A stretch of DNA of 64,000 bases from Clostridiales bacterium (GTDB lineage Bacteria; Bacillota; Clostridia; Christensenellales; CAG-138). The translations under genes were made by a program, and so were the position numbers. Under the pieces are notes generated by a model. It ran no database searches, had not been told where the DNA came from, and worked only from the letters and a program-made list of their open reading frames with translations. This document shows positions 42,004 to 51,310 of this stretch, piece by piece. The stretch spans positions 124,001-188,000 of the forward strand of contig SFDB01000002.1 in assembly GCA_004558825.1 (NCBI GenBank), in the 5' to 3' direction. The first letter of the stretch is position 1; each line of letters begins with the position of its first letter.

Positions 42004-43857
42004 ATGAGGAACTATCCTATTCTTGAAAAAATCAACTCTCTTGAAGACTTCAAAGCTTTGGACGAGAAAGAGCTGAAGCCGCTTGCAGAGGAGATACGGG
42101 GCTTTGTTATCGATTCAGTGGCAAAGAACGGTGGGCATCTCGCGTCAAATCTCGGTGCGGTAGAGCTTACCATGGCGCTTCATCGCGTGTTTTCGTCTCC
42201 GAATGATAAGCTCATATTCGATGTCGGCCATCAAGGGTATGTTCACAAGCTGCTTACGGGCAGAAGAAACGATTTTGATAATTTGCGCCATTCGGGCGGA
42301 GCAAGCGGATTTTTAAAATACGAAGAAAGCGAGCATGACGCGTTTAATGCCGGACACGCAAGCACCTCGATATCAGCGGCGGTAGGTATACTCAGGGCAA
42401 ATAAGATTTTGCATAAAAGCGGGTGTGCCGTTGCGGTGATAGGCGACGGGGCGCTTACGGGTGGAATGGCATTTGAGGCGCTCAACGATGCCGGAAGAAG
42501 CAGACTTCCACTGATAATTGTGCTGAACGACAATGGGATGGCTATATCGGGCAATGTCGGTGCGATGAACAGCCATTTGAACAATATAAGGTCGAGCAGG
42601 GGATATCAGCAGCTCAAGCGCAGCACTCTAAAAGCGCTTGAGCGAACGAAGCACGGCAGGGCGTTTGCGGGAAAGCTTGAAAGGCTGAAGAACAGAATAA
42701 AATACTTCTTGCTGCCCAACAACATTTTGTTTGAGACAATGGGATTTACATATCTCGGCCCCGTTAAAGGACACGATATAGCGGCGCTCGAAAATATGTT
42801 CAAGCGTGCGAAGCTTATTGAGCGACCTGTCATAATCCATGCAATAACGAAAAAAGGGAAGGGCTACTCATATGCCGAAAGGAATCCCGAAAAGTTCCAC
42901 GGAATAGCGCCTTTCGACCCTTGTACGGGCGAACTTAAGAAAAAAGCGAACGATAATAACTCGAAAATATTCGGTAGCGAGCTTGTGCGCCTTGCGCGCG
43001 GCGATGACAGAATATGCGCCATAACGGCTGCAATGCCTGCGGGAACCGGGCTCGTGACATTTTCGCGTGAGCTGCCGTCGCGCTTTTTTGACGTCGGGAT
43101 AGCTGAACAGCACGCCGTCACAATGGCAGCGGGAATGGCAGTCCAAGGCGCATGCCCCGTGGTTGCCATATATTCGACATTTCTCCAGAGAGCTTACGAT
43201 CAGATACTTCATGACGTATGTCTTCAAAAGCTTCATGTTGTGTTCGCCATAGACAGGGCAGGTCTCGTGGGCGAGGACGGCGAAACGCATCAGGGAGCAT
43301 ACGACATAGCCTACATGATGCATATGCCTTATATGACGATAATGTCTCCCGCATCAACCAAAGAATTGAAGCAGATGCTTGCGATGGCTGTATCCGCGCA
43401 GGGACCTGTTGCGATAAGATACAATCGCGGCAGACTTTCGGATGAGGATATGGGCGGAGATGCGAAATTTGGAGAATGGGCGCTGCTAAGGCCTTTGAAG
43501 CATGTCAATTTGATAGCTACGGGCAGGCTTGTCGAGACTGCGCTTAAAGCGGCGGACGGACTTGACGCGGGCGTTGTGAATGCGCGTTTCATAAAGCCGA
43601 TTGATGAAAAGATGTTTGCCGCCGTTGCGGGAGCTTCAAAGTGCATAATCACCGTTGAGGACGGAATAAAATGCAGCGGATTCGGTATGAGCATTGCTCA
43701 AAGGCTGTGCGGGAAAAACACAAGCGTTATAAACCTGGGAATCGGTGAAATCCCCGTTTCTCACGCATCGCTCAAGGAACAGGACGAGCAATGCGGGTTG
43801 GACGTGAATTCTATAAGAAGAATTATAATCGAGGAGCTTTCAAGGTATGAGTTTTGA
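42004..43857 (+). CDS. dxs: 1-deoxy-D-xylulose-5-phosphate synthase
   Basis: 617 residues. TPP-binding motif GDGALTGGMAFEALNDAG with VLNDNGMAISGNVGA; HLASNLGAVELTMALHRVF and FDVGHQGYVHKLLTGR near the N-terminus; the pyrimidine domain has FDVGIAEQHAVTMAAGMA and DRAGLVGEDGETHQG. First enzyme of the MEP isoprenoid pathway, from pyruvate and glyceraldehyde-3-phosphate. It overlaps tlyA by 11 bases. Confidence 0.97.
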   Translation: MRNYPILEKINSLEDFKALDEKELKPLAEEIRGFVIDSVAKNGGHLASNLGAVELTMALHRVFSSPNDKLIFDVGHQGYVHKLLTGRRNDFDNLRHSGGASGFLKYEESEHDAFNAGHASTSISAAVGILRANKILHKSGCAVAVIGDGALTGGMAFEALNDAGRSRLPLIIVLNDNGMAISGNVGAMNSHLNNIRSSRGYQQLKRSTLKALERTKHGRAFAGKLERLKNRIKYFLLPNNILFETMGFTYLGPVKGHDIAALENMFKRAKLIERPVIIHAITKKGKGYSYAERNPEKFHGIAPFDPCTGELKKKANDNNSKIFGSELVRLARGDDRICAITAAMPAGTGLVTFSRELPSRFFDVGIAEQHAVTMAAGMAVQGACPVVAIYSTFLQRAYDQILHDVCLQKLHVVFAIDRAGLVGEDGETHQGAYDIAYMMHMPYMTIMSPASTKELKQMLAMAVSAQGPVAIRYNRGRLSDEDMGGDAKFGEWALLRPLKHVNLIATGRLVETALKAADGLDAGVVNARFIKPIDEKMFAAVAGASKCIITVEDGIKCSGFGMSIAQRLCGKNTSVINLGIGEIPVSHASLKEQDEQCGLDVNSIRRIIIEELSRYEF

Positions 43858-44683
43858 AACGGTGCGCGCCGATGTGCGCCTTGCGGAGTTGGGGCTTGCG
43901 CCGACGCGTGAAAAAGCACGCTCGTTGATAATGGCGGGCGTCGTATATAAAAACGGCATAAAACTCGAGAAAGCGGGAGCGCAAGTCAAGCCAAGCGATG
44001 TTTTGAGCGTGACAGACAATGCCTTGCCGTTCGTAAGCCGCGGAGGATTGAAGCTTTTGAAGGCTATAGAGAAATACGGACTGAAACTCGATGGGGCGAC
44101 GGCTATTGATATAGGCGCGTCAACGGGCGGATTTACCGACTGTATGCTTCAGCATGGAGCGCAAAAGGTGTATTCTGTCGACGTCGGATACGGACAGCTC
44201 GATTGGAAACTCCGAAACGATGAGCGAGTGGTTGTAATGGAGCGCACAAATGCAAGAACGATAACGCCTGATATGTTTGGCGAAGAAATATCGTTTGCAT
44301 CGATAGACGTATCCTTCATATCGGTGCGTCTCATACTTCCTGCGCTGCATGGCTGCCTGAACGACGGTGCGACGGCGGTTGTACTTGTGAAGCCACAGTT
44401 CGAAGCGGGCAGGGAAAAGGTTGGCAAAAATGGCGTTGTCAGAGAAAAAGAAACCCATCGGGAGGTTTTTAAAACGGTGGCAGAATTTGCACAAAACAAC
44501 GGATTTGCGGTGAAGGAGCTCGATTTTTCGCCAATAACGGGTCCTAAGGGCAACAGGGAGTTCCTGCTCATACTAAAGAAAACAGACAATGCGACTGAAA
44601 AAATGCCTCGGGATTTACTTGAAAGCAAAATAAGAAACGTCGTCGACGAAGCGCACGAAACGCTCGGGAGGGAAGAAGAATGA
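43847..44683 (+). CDS. tlyA: TlyA-family rRNA 2'-O-methyltransferase
   Basis: 278 residues. S4 RNA-binding domain (1-60, RLAELGLAPTREKARSLIMA), then an FtsJ-like methyltransferase: FVSRGGLKLLKAIEKYGL, AIDIGASTGGFTDCMLQ (SAM site), VDVGYGQLDWKLRND, IDVSFISV and LVKPQFEAGREKVGK. Mycobacterial TlyA methylates 16S/23S rRNA; older 'hemolysin' names come from that homologue. Gene order dxs-tlyA-nadK is typical. Confidence 0.94.
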   Translation: MSFETVRADVRLAELGLAPTREKARSLIMAGVVYKNGIKLEKAGAQVKPSDVLSVTDNALPFVSRGGLKLLKAIEKYGLKLDGATAIDIGASTGGFTDCMLQHGAQKVYSVDVGYGQLDWKLRNDERVVVMERTNARTITPDMFGEEISFASIDVSFISVRLILPALHGCLNDGATAVVLVKPQFEAGREKVGKNGVVREKETHREVFKTVAEFAQNNGFAVKELDFSPITGPKGNREFLLILKKTDNATEKMPRDLLESKIRNVVDEAHETLGREEE

Positions 44684-45465
44684 TTGGGAGAATAAGCGTT
44701 TTTGTGAATCCGTATAAGGAAGAAGCGTATACCGTTGCAAAGCACATTATAAGTATTTGTGAACATAAAGATATTGCGTGCAGCGTCGCACACAATGCAG
44801 ATGAGTTATCGAGCTGTGAGCTTATTGCGGCTATCGGCGGCGACGGAACGCTTCTAAGGACGGCTGAACGCGCGGCGATACTAGATATTCCCGTTCTTGG
44901 CGTAAATCTTGGAAGGATAGGCTTTTTGAGCGAAGTAGCCCCTGATGAATTTGAGAACGCTCTTGAAATGATTGATAGGGGAGACTATAAAGTACAGAAT
45001 TTGATGATGCTGGAATGCTATGTAAATTCGCGGCGCATAGCGGCGGCTCTCAACGACGTAATCGTTTATAAGCCGAAGTTTTTTGAAATCGCTTATTTCA
45101 ATGTTTCTACAAACGAGGGACCTATAGGCGAAGTGTATGCGGATGGCGTCATCGCAAGCACTCCTACCGGCTCTACGGCATACTCGATTTCTGTCGGCGG
45201 ACCGATAGTAGACGAACGCCTTGAGGCGATAACGCTCGTCCCGATATGTTCGCATTCGCTTACAGCGCGTCCGTGCGTACTTCCGCCGTATGAGGATGTT
45301 TATGTAAAAATGTTAGGAGACGGACTGCTTTCAGTCGATGGGATCCATGAGATGCAGCTGCATGAAGGAGATAAAGTAACGATAAAAAAGGCGCCTTTCC
45401 CCACTAAGATGCTGCGCCTGACACCAAGAAATCCATATTCGCTTGTGAGGGAAAAGCTGCTGTAA
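44680..45465 (+). CDS. nadK: NAD kinase
   Basis: 261 residues, start overlapping tlyA by 4 bases. The ATP/NAD site has AIGGDGTLLRTAERAA (about 50-65), LGVNLGRIGFLSEV, LNDVIVYKP, and TPTGSTAYSISVGGPIV. It phosphorylates NAD to NADP. In Bacillus and Clostridium argR and recN usually follow; here a GntR regulator with its own promoter comes next. Confidence 0.96.
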   Translation: MIGRISVFVNPYKEEAYTVAKHIISICEHKDIACSVAHNADELSSCELIAAIGGDGTLLRTAERAAILDIPVLGVNLGRIGFLSEVAPDEFENALEMIDRGDYKVQNLMMLECYVNSRRIAAALNDVIVYKPKFFEIAYFNVSTNEGPIGEVYADGVIASTPTGSTAYSISVGGPIVDERLEAITLVPICSHSLTARPCVLPPYEDVYVKMLGDGLLSVDGIHEMQLHEGDKVTIKKAPFPTKMLRLTPRNPYSLVREKLL

Positions 45466-45557
45466 AGTATTCGCAACATGATTTAAGCGCCTTCGATATA
45501 ATAGAAGCATGAGCCTAGTGGAGGAAGCACATTTTTGGGAAATATCCCGAATAAAAG

Positions 45558-45612
45558 CTTTATGTGTAAATATGCATAAAGTATTGACGAAATTGAAAAA
45601 TCAAAGTATAAT
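45558..45612 (+). promoter_or_regulatory. Promoter and putative operator of the GntR gene
   Basis: TTGACG (45584-45589), 17-base spacer, TATAAT (45607-45612): a near-consensus promoter. Just upstream, CTTTATG-N10-CATAAAG (45558-45564 and 45575-45581) is a 7-bp inverted repeat that could be an autoregulatory operator. Confidence 0.7.
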
Positions 45613-45657
45613 ATATTCACCGTAGACAGTAGCTAAATAAAAAGGGGAGATTAAACT

Positions 45658-46323
45658 ATGGAGTTGAAGAAAATTGCCGACGAGATGCAGCCTCGGACGA
45701 TGGCGGCGCGCGATTGGGTTTTTCAAGTTATCAGAACAGCCATTGTGAGGGGGGTTTTGCCCGGAGGTATGCCTCTTAGGCAGGATGAGATTTCGGCAGC
45801 GCTCAGCGTAAGCCACATTCCTGTGCGTGAAGCTTTCAGACAGCTTGAGGCGCAGGGCCTCGTCAGGATTTATCCTAACAGGGGTGCTGTTGTTACGAAA
45901 CTCTCAAAGGAAGAGATAGCAAACATTATGGATACGCGCATAATGCTTGAGTTGGGAGCTATAAGGGCCGCATTGCCCCATATAACGCCCGAAACGCTTA
46001 ACGAGGCGCAGTCCATAATCGATAAGTCCGTGGTGGAGAGCGATCAGCATAAGCTGGAGGATCTTAACCTCCAGTTCCATATGACTCTGTATGCGCCTTC
46101 CAACAATGCCGTTCTTTTGCAGCTTATCGACCAGCTTCACGCAAATGTCGACAGATATATCCGCCAGTTCTATACGATTACGGACAGGCAGGAGAAATCT
46201 GTCACAGACCACAGGAAAATTATCGAGGCTTGCAGAAAAAAAGATATCGTGCTTGTAGACGCAGTGCTTCGAACGCATCTTGAGACGGCGCGTTCATTGC
46301 TGATGGATCTTCCGAATCTTTAA
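45658..46323 (+). CDS. GntR-family (FCD domain) transcriptional regulator
   Basis: 221 residues. Winged helix at 14-80: DWVFQVIRTAIVRGVLPGG, LRQDEISAALSVSHIPVREA and LEAQGLVRIYPNRGAVV. The C-terminal part (about 90-220) is the all-helical FCD effector domain, with metal-type His in RIMLELGAIRA, LNLQFHMTLY and DHRKIIEAC. The family binds metabolites such as carboxylates. The ligand is unknown. It has its own promoter; a hairpin after its stop separates it from the lipoprotein gene. Confidence 0.9.
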   Translation: MELKKIADEMQPRTMAARDWVFQVIRTAIVRGVLPGGMPLRQDEISAALSVSHIPVREAFRQLEAQGLVRIYPNRGAVVTKLSKEEIANIMDTRIMLELGAIRAALPHITPETLNEAQSIIDKSVVESDQHKLEDLNLQFHMTLYAPSNNAVLLQLIDQLHANVDRYIRQFYTITDRQEKSVTDHRKIIEACRKKDIVLVDAVLRTHLETARSLLMDLPNL

Positions 46324-46339
46324 TATTGATTTTAACACC

Positions 46340-46365
46340 AACGGATGTCCTTTTGGGCGTCCGTT
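46340..46365 (+). terminator. Weak hairpin after the GntR gene
   Basis: AACGGATGTCC (46340-46350), TTTT loop, GGGCGTCCGTT (46355-46365) form an 11-bp stem with two G-T pairs. Only three T follow the stem, so termination efficiency is doubtful. It overlaps no start codon used by the next gene. Confidence 0.4.
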
Positions 46366-46385
46366 TGATGTATATGGGAAACCGA

Positions 46386-47411
46386 ATGAAAAAGATGCTT
46401 TTATCATGCACCGCTCATTTTGCTTGCATAGTCATGTGCGTTATGTTGCTTGCAGGCTGCTTTTTGAGCGGTTGTACGATTTCCGCCAAAAAAAGGGCTG
46501 AGATGCGGATAGGGCTTGTTGTCGAAGGGAAAAGCGGCGACGGCGGTGTATATGATGCTGCGCGCAGCGGATTGAAAGGGATAGAAACGCGCCATGGTGT
46601 CAAAACAGCCGAATATGAATGCTGTAATGATACAGAAGCGTTGGCAGAAAAAATTAAAACGGCGGCGGAAGAGAGCGATGTAGTATTTGTTGTCGGAAAT
46701 AACGCCTCTTTGACAGCGTTGGACGCCGCATCGAACTACGGCAGTGTAAAATTCATCTGTTATATTGACAACATCCCCGAGCGCTCAATACCGCAGAATG
46801 TGCATCTTATTGCTTTTTGCTGCGATAAAGCGATGTTTATCGGCGGGTATATCGCGGCAAGCATGACGCAAACAGGCATAATAGGCGGTTTGACTGAGCA
46901 ATCATTTTCGGATGAGCTCATGACATATTTTAATGCCGGGGCGGTATATGTGCGTGAAAACATCGAATCGGTATCTTTCAAATATGAAAGTACCGATGGG
47001 CGGAAAAGAATAAAGGAGAAGGCGTACGATGTGTTCGACAGCGGTGCGGATGTGGTGCTCACTACAGTATCGAACGATAACTCATTGAGAGCAGCTGCTC
47101 GCGAAACGAGGAACTTCCTGATTGAGATAGATTATATGAAAAATGTCTATAGCAGCGATGAACTGTTATGCAGGATAGTGTTCGATATTGAGCAGTCAAT
47201 AATTGACACGGCGGCGCTTTTATTTACGTCATCCGATTGGGAAGGCGGTTTAAGCAGCAAGCTTGATATTTCTACCGAGTATTTGATAATAGATTACACA
47301 GCGGCTGTGAGCAAATTTTATATTTCAGACGAGCTTAGGCAGGAGATAGATAAGGTGATTCTTGACGTTAATGACGGCAGCATAAAGATAGAGCCTCAAG
47401 GCGAGGCGTAG
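46386..47411 (+). CDS. BMP-family (Med/TmpC-like) lipoprotein
   Basis: 341 residues from ATG 46386. The N-terminus has a lipoprotein signal with two overlapping candidates, MLLAGC and FLSGC. The body reads like a basic-membrane-protein binding fold: MRIGLVVEGKSGDGGVYDAA, SDVVFVVGNNASLTALDAA, then FIGGYIAASMTQTGIIGGL and FDSGADVVLTTVSNDNSLRA, and YLIIDYTAAVSK. Family members bind nucleosides, or act as regulators such as Med of Bacillus. No ABC permease or ATPase is next to it. It lies downstream of the GntR regulator on the same strand, which suggests co-regulation. Confidence 0.75.
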   Translation: MKKMLLSCTAHFACIVMCVMLLAGCFLSGCTISAKKRAEMRIGLVVEGKSGDGGVYDAARSGLKGIETRHGVKTAEYECCNDTEALAEKIKTAAEESDVVFVVGNNASLTALDAASNYGSVKFICYIDNIPERSIPQNVHLIAFCCDKAMFIGGYIAASMTQTGIIGGLTEQSFSDELMTYFNAGAVYVRENIESVSFKYESTDGRKRIKEKAYDVFDSGADVVLTTVSNDNSLRAAARETRNFLIEIDYMKNVYSSDELLCRIVFDIEQSIIDTAALLFTSSDWEGGLSSKLDISTEYLIIDYTAAVSKFYISDELRQEIDKVILDVNDGSIKIEPQGEA

Positions 47412-47423
47412 AGCCGATAAGAA

Positions 47424-48470
47424 TCAGCTCTTACGCTCCGGAAATACGGCTACGGTTTTGCCGTCAAGCACAACACGAATGGCGCCGCATTTGTCGGTTC
47501 GGTAAAGCTTAAGAGCGTAATCCTTCATGAGCTTAAGCGTTTCCCTGTGCGGATGACCGTAGCTGTTATCTTTGCCAAGCATGGCTATAGCCACCGACGG
47601 ATTTACGGCGGTCAAGAAATCGACGCTCGTAGAAGTAGAAGAGCCGTGATGCCCCAGCTTTAATATGTCCGCAGTAAAGTAGTCGGTCGGGAGCCTGTCG
47701 AGCATGATACGCTCAGACTCTTTTTCGCAGTCGCCTGTAAGCATCAAAGCAGTACCGGCAAACTTTATGCGCATAACGACGCTATAGCAGTTTAGGTTGC
47801 TGTATTCTATGTCGGAAAAAGGCGAAAGTATGCGAACCTCGACGTCGTCATCCCAACGTATTTTAGATTTCGTGCTCGCATCCGCAGCGATAACATTCAC
47901 TTCCTTTTCTTCGAGAGCGGATATCATAGCTTCAAATGCTGATGAAGTGTTTTCAATGGCGGGCATATAAAACTTGCCGATTTTGTAGTTATCTATTACT
48001 TTTGCCATTCCGCCTATATGATCGCTGTGAGGATGCGTTGCAACGACCACGTCAAGCCTTTCCACGTTTTGTGATTTAAGGAATTCTTCTACAGCGGGAA
48101 AGCTTGAGAGTTCTCCGCAATCCACAAGCATTGTTTTACCGTTCGGCGAGCGAAGAAATATGCAGTCGCCTTGCCCAACATTGACAAAATACGCCTCGAG
48201 CGTTTTTGCGGATTCATTTTCGGAAGATGGGGATGCATTGGGCGTGTACAGTATAGCATCGGGCGAATTGCCTGTGAATGGGGAAACGGTTTCGGCCGGA
48301 CGACCTATAACGGCTTCGTACAGCGCGTTAAATTGATTCGGTGCGACAATGCTGAACACAAGCGCGGCAAGAACAATTATTCCGATTAGAATAACTGAAA
48401 CCTTGCTGCTTTTGCGCGAAGCCATCTTATCATTCCTATGCGCTTTGTGTTTGTTATCGACGTTTTTCAT
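47424..48470 (-). CDS. Membrane-anchored ComEC/Rec2-like metallo-beta-lactamase-fold protein
   Basis: 348 residues from ATG 48470 behind GGAGG. A membrane anchor (about 24-45) and a Ser/Pro-rich linker precede an MBL domain: LEAYFVNVGQGDCIFLRSP, the metal-binding THPHSDHIGGM (HxHxDH), ALMLTGDCEKESE, LKLGHHGSS and a final SYGHPHRE. This domain is the C-terminal domain of ComEC, here without the channel. Family members act as hydrolases on nucleic acids or phosphoesters. It is extracellular by topology. Convergent to the BMP-like lipoprotein gene. Confidence 0.87.
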   Translation of the reverse strand: MKNVDNKHKAHRNDKMASRKSSKVSVILIGIIVLAALVFSIVAPNQFNALYEAVIGRPAETVSPFTGNSPDAILYTPNASPSSENESAKTLEAYFVNVGQGDCIFLRSPNGKTMLVDCGELSSFPAVEEFLKSQNVERLDVVVATHPHSDHIGGMAKVIDNYKIGKFYMPAIENTSSAFEAMISALEEKEVNVIAADASTKSKIRWDDDVEVRILSPFSDIEYSNLNCYSVVMRIKFAGTALMLTGDCEKESERIMLDRLPTDYFTADILKLGHHGSSTSTSVDFLTAVNPSVAIAMLGKDNSYGHPHRETLKLMKDYALKLYRTDKCGAIRVVLDGKTVAVFPERKS

Positions 48471-48509
48471 ATACACCTCCGAATTGTTTGGGAAATTGCA
48501 GCAGAAAGG

Positions 48510-49952
48510 CTATGCAGCCTTATCATGCACGGTTCCCCATACCTGTGACCAGTTGCCCTTTTTGTAGCGCAGCAGGCAGAGAAGGCCGCGCACTACGAGG
48601 TCGGATACCATCGCTATCCATGCACCAAAAAGCCCGAGGCCAAATATGTGCGATAGCATATATGCCAACCCGAGCCTCACACCCCACATGCCTGCAAGAC
48701 CGATGATGAAGGGCCATTTTGTATCGCCCGCGCCGCGAAGGACACCTGATACGACGTTGGCGAGAGCGAAAAAGGGTTGGGCAAATGCTTCGATTCTAAG
48801 AACGCGCCCACCGAGGGATATCACTTCGGGATCCTTGCTGAATATAGATATCAGGTCTTCCGAAAAAACATAAAGTACCACGCCCATCATCGACATGAAT
48901 AAGACTCCGCCAAATATACACAGCCTGCTGAGCTTCTTGGCCAGATGCTGGTTTTGAGCTCCGAGCGACTGCGAAACGAGCGTGGTGGCGGCTGCAGAAA
49001 AGCCAAATGCCGGAAGATATGCGAGAGACTCGGCGGTAATTGCGAGCTGATGCGCGACGAGGCTTGCCGTTCCGAGACCGGTGACTATTGCCGTCATGAC
49101 TATTTGGCCGCCCGAAAGCGCAAAGCGTTCACCCGCTACCGGGTATGCCAAACGGAACATGCTTTTCCATACGGCAGCATCAAATCCGAATTTGTCTTTA
49201 ATGCTGATGCGCATATCGGTATTTCGACGAAAAAGAGAAATGACCAATATGGTTGCGGACACAAACAGAGAGGCAACCGTGGCAACGGCGGCGCCGCTTA
49301 CACCCCACCCTGCACCCCATGCTGTAAAGCTGAACGACACATGGCGGTTTATAAGCGGTATCGCGAAGTCGATCATTATCGGGCGAGTTTCAAATATAAG
49401 AAAGAAGTTTAGCACAACGTTTATGAGATTTGCTCCCAAGTTTGCAAACATTGGCGTTTTTGTATCACCGGAACAACGGATTATATTCGCGGCAAGGTTT
49501 ATTGCGACGTTGAAGAAATAACCTCCGCCGATTATTGCAAGATACGTTGACGCGCTGCGGTGAATGGCGGGATCGGCTTTGAGAATGCGGGGGAGAAACG
49601 GAGCAACAGCCTCAACTATGCAAACTATAGCGACGCCGAATACGAGCATGGCAATCATCGCCTGGCGTATTACGTTGCGCGCTGCGCTATAATCGCCTGC
49701 GCCTATGTTGCGGCCAACGAGCACGGAAAAGCCTGTGCCCAGAGCACCGCAAATCCCGTTTATAAGCCACGTCGTAGACGCATTTATCGTTACGGCGGCG
49801 GTTGCATTTGTGCCGAGTGAGCCGACCATAGCCGTGTCAACATATTGCACGGCTGTGAGCAGAAGCTGTTCGAGCACGGTCGGCCATGCAAGATACCATA
49901 TTATTTTTAACGGCGAAATGCTTTCGTCGAGCAAGTTAAGTTTTTTTCGCAT
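48510..49952 (-). CDS. MATE family efflux transporter
   Basis: 480 residues with 12 predicted helices. Typical MATE segments: PTVLEQLLLTAVQYVDTAMV, GLGTASLVAHQLAITAESLA, and the FSAAATTLVSQSLGAQNQHLAK repeat half. MATE pumps expel cationic drugs in exchange for Na+ or H+. Ribosome site AGGA; the gene is 87 bases downstream of the cupin gene, and may have its own promoter. Confidence 0.93.
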   Translation of the reverse strand: MRKKLNLLDESISPLKIIWYLAWPTVLEQLLLTAVQYVDTAMVGSLGTNATAAVTINASTTWLINGICGALGTGFSVLVGRNIGAGDYSAARNVIRQAMIAMLVFGVAIVCIVEAVAPFLPRILKADPAIHRSASTYLAIIGGGYFFNVAINLAANIIRCSGDTKTPMFANLGANLINVVLNFFLIFETRPIMIDFAIPLINRHVSFSFTAWGAGWGVSGAAVATVASLFVSATILVISLFRRNTDMRISIKDKFGFDAAVWKSMFRLAYPVAGERFALSGGQIVMTAIVTGLGTASLVAHQLAITAESLAYLPAFGFSAAATTLVSQSLGAQNQHLAKKLSRLCIFGGVLFMSMMGVVLYVFSEDLISIFSKDPEVISLGGRVLRIEAFAQPFFALANVVSGVLRGAGDTKWPFIIGLAGMWGVRLGLAYMLSHIFGLGLFGAWIAMVSDLVVRGLLCLLRYKKGNWSQVWGTVHDKAA

Positions 49953-50039
49953 GGAGTCCTAAAAAATCATATTTTTACGAGCAGCATGTCTTCTTGAACT
50001 TGGCTGCTGTGAAACGATGGTTGTCAGAGTGCATATTTA

Positions 50040-50366
50040 TCAAAACACTACTGTGAGAAGCATTTTGAAGCGTTCTTCGCCGAAAACGGCGTGCGGAACG
50101 TTTTGAGGCATAACTATGGTTTCGCCCTGACGCAGATAATACGCAACGCCGCCGATTGTGAAACGTCCTACGCCGTCGAGCACGGTCACCATTGCATCGC
50201 CTCCGGATGAATGTGTGCTTATCTCTTCGCCCTTTTCGAAAGCAAAAAGCGTTATGCTCACATGCTCGTTTTGAGCAAGCGTCTTGCTTACAATCTGGCC
50301 GTCGCAATAGTTGATTTCGTCCCTGAGAATGAGCGCTTCGCTTTTATTTATATTCTTGATGCCCAT
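50040..50366 (-). CDS. Single-domain cupin protein
   Basis: 108 residues from ATG 50366, 9 bases after GGAGG; the ATG at 50372 is too close. A beta-barrel cupin: HVSITLFAFEKGEEISTHSS, metal ligands in HSSGGDAMVTVLDG, and PQNVPHAVFGEERF with the second His motif. Small stand-alone cupins bind metal and are often sensors or isomerases. Function is open. Confidence 0.85.
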   Translation of the reverse strand: MGIKNINKSEALILRDEINYCDGQIVSKTLAQNEHVSITLFAFEKGEEISTHSSGGDAMVTVLDGVGRFTIGGVAYYLRQGETIVMPQNVPHAVFGEERFKMLLTVVF

Positions 50367-50438
50367 TAGCATTACCCTCCTCGGAATATTTAGTCCATTA
50401 TATCACGAATTGTTCGGGCGAGTCAAAGCATTCCGGAC

Positions 50439-50630
50439 TGTCGAAAAAGTGGCGTATTACCACTTTTTCGAGCTTTTCTCGTGTTTTGCATCTTGCATTC
50501 GCTCCCGGGCGGTAAAACCCGCAAAGTACGAAAACCTATGGGTTTTCATCCGTTTTGACGCGCATGTCGTCAAAGCCGGAATTAACTTAAGAGACTGCGG
50601 TCCCTTAACAACCTACGGGGTTTTTCGACA
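50439..50630. repeat. Hairpin-rich element with 10-bp inverted ends (MITE-like)
   Basis: TGTCGAAAAA (50439-50448) and its exact complement TTTTTCGACA (50621-50630) bound 192 bases without a convincing gene. Inside are further stems: AAGTGGCGTATTACCACTT, CGGGCGGTAAAACCCGC, AAAACCTATGGGTTTT and TTTGACG-N7-CGTCAAA. The element fills the space between the ABC operon end (50639) and the cupin gene. It could be a MITE, a structured RNA or a terminator complex. No target duplication is clear, and no second copy was found in this window. Confidence 0.5.
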
Positions 50631-50638
50631 AGCGATTA

Positions 50639-51307
50639 TTAATCGAAAACCAGCAGGCCGTCTCGCATTTTCAGCACTTCGTCGGCTTGCTCTGCAACGG
50701 CTGAGTCGTGCGTGACAACTATTACGCAGCAGTTTGATTTATGCGCAAGTTCCTTTAATCTTCCGACGATGTTTTTGCTGTTCGCTGTGTCAAGATTGCC
50801 CGTAGGCTCATCCGCCAATATTATTTTGCTGCCTGCAGCAAGCGCTCTTGCTATTGCTACGCGCTGCTGTTCACCGCCTGAAAGCATATTGGGAAAGCGC
50901 TTGAATTGATCTTCGGTGAGGCCGACTAATTTCAGCTTCTCTTCAGCCACGGCGTCCGCCTCCTTCTTTGGCGTCCTGCGCAGATACAGAGGATAAGCCG
51001 CGTTCTCCGCCACGGTCAGATTCATAAAAAGGTTGAAGTTTTGATATATTACGGAAACGTGCCTAAGTCTGTAATCGTCTCTGTCAAGATCTGCAAGGCT
51101 TGTGCCGTCAAATTCTACGCTGCCCTCTGTCGGCAGATCCAGTCCGGCCAGCACCGAAAGAAAGGTCGTCTTTCCGCAGCCGGACGCCCCTACTATCGCG
51201 TAAAACCTGCCCTGTTCAAACTCGTAACTTACGCCGTTAACCGCATATACCGTGCGATACTTGTTGCGATAAAAATACTTCATTTCATTTGTCGTTAAGA
51301 TTGCCAT
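50639..51307 (-). CDS. ABC transporter ATPase (MacB/LolD type)
   Basis: 222 residues. Walker A GASGCGKTT (about 41-49), signature LSGGEQQRVAIARAL, Walker B IILADEPTGNLD, H-loop VVTHD. This is the ATPase class that works with FtsX-like permeases. It is the last gene of a minus-strand operon; two permease genes precede it, 3 bases away. Confidence 0.94.
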   Translation of the reverse strand: MAILTTNEMKYFYRNKYRTVYAVNGVSYEFEQGRFYAIVGASGCGKTTFLSVLAGLDLPTEGSVEFDGTSLADLDRDDYRLRHVSVIYQNFNLFMNLTVAENAAYPLYLRRTPKKEADAVAEEKLKLVGLTEDQFKRFPNMLSGGEQQRVAIARALAAGSKIILADEPTGNLDTANSKNIVGRLKELAHKSNCCVIVVTHDSAVAEQADEVLKMRDGLLVFD

Positions 51308-51310
51308 GTT

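Noticed and set aside
46340..46365. Hairpin after the GntR gene as a strong terminator
   Set aside because: The stem is good, but the U tract is only three bases; kept as a low-confidence feature and not as a boundary.
50311..50715. Plus-strand 134-codon ORF over the hairpin-rich element
   Set aside because: It crosses the cupin start, the inverted-end element and the ATPase end; no ribosome site, so it is a shadow frame.
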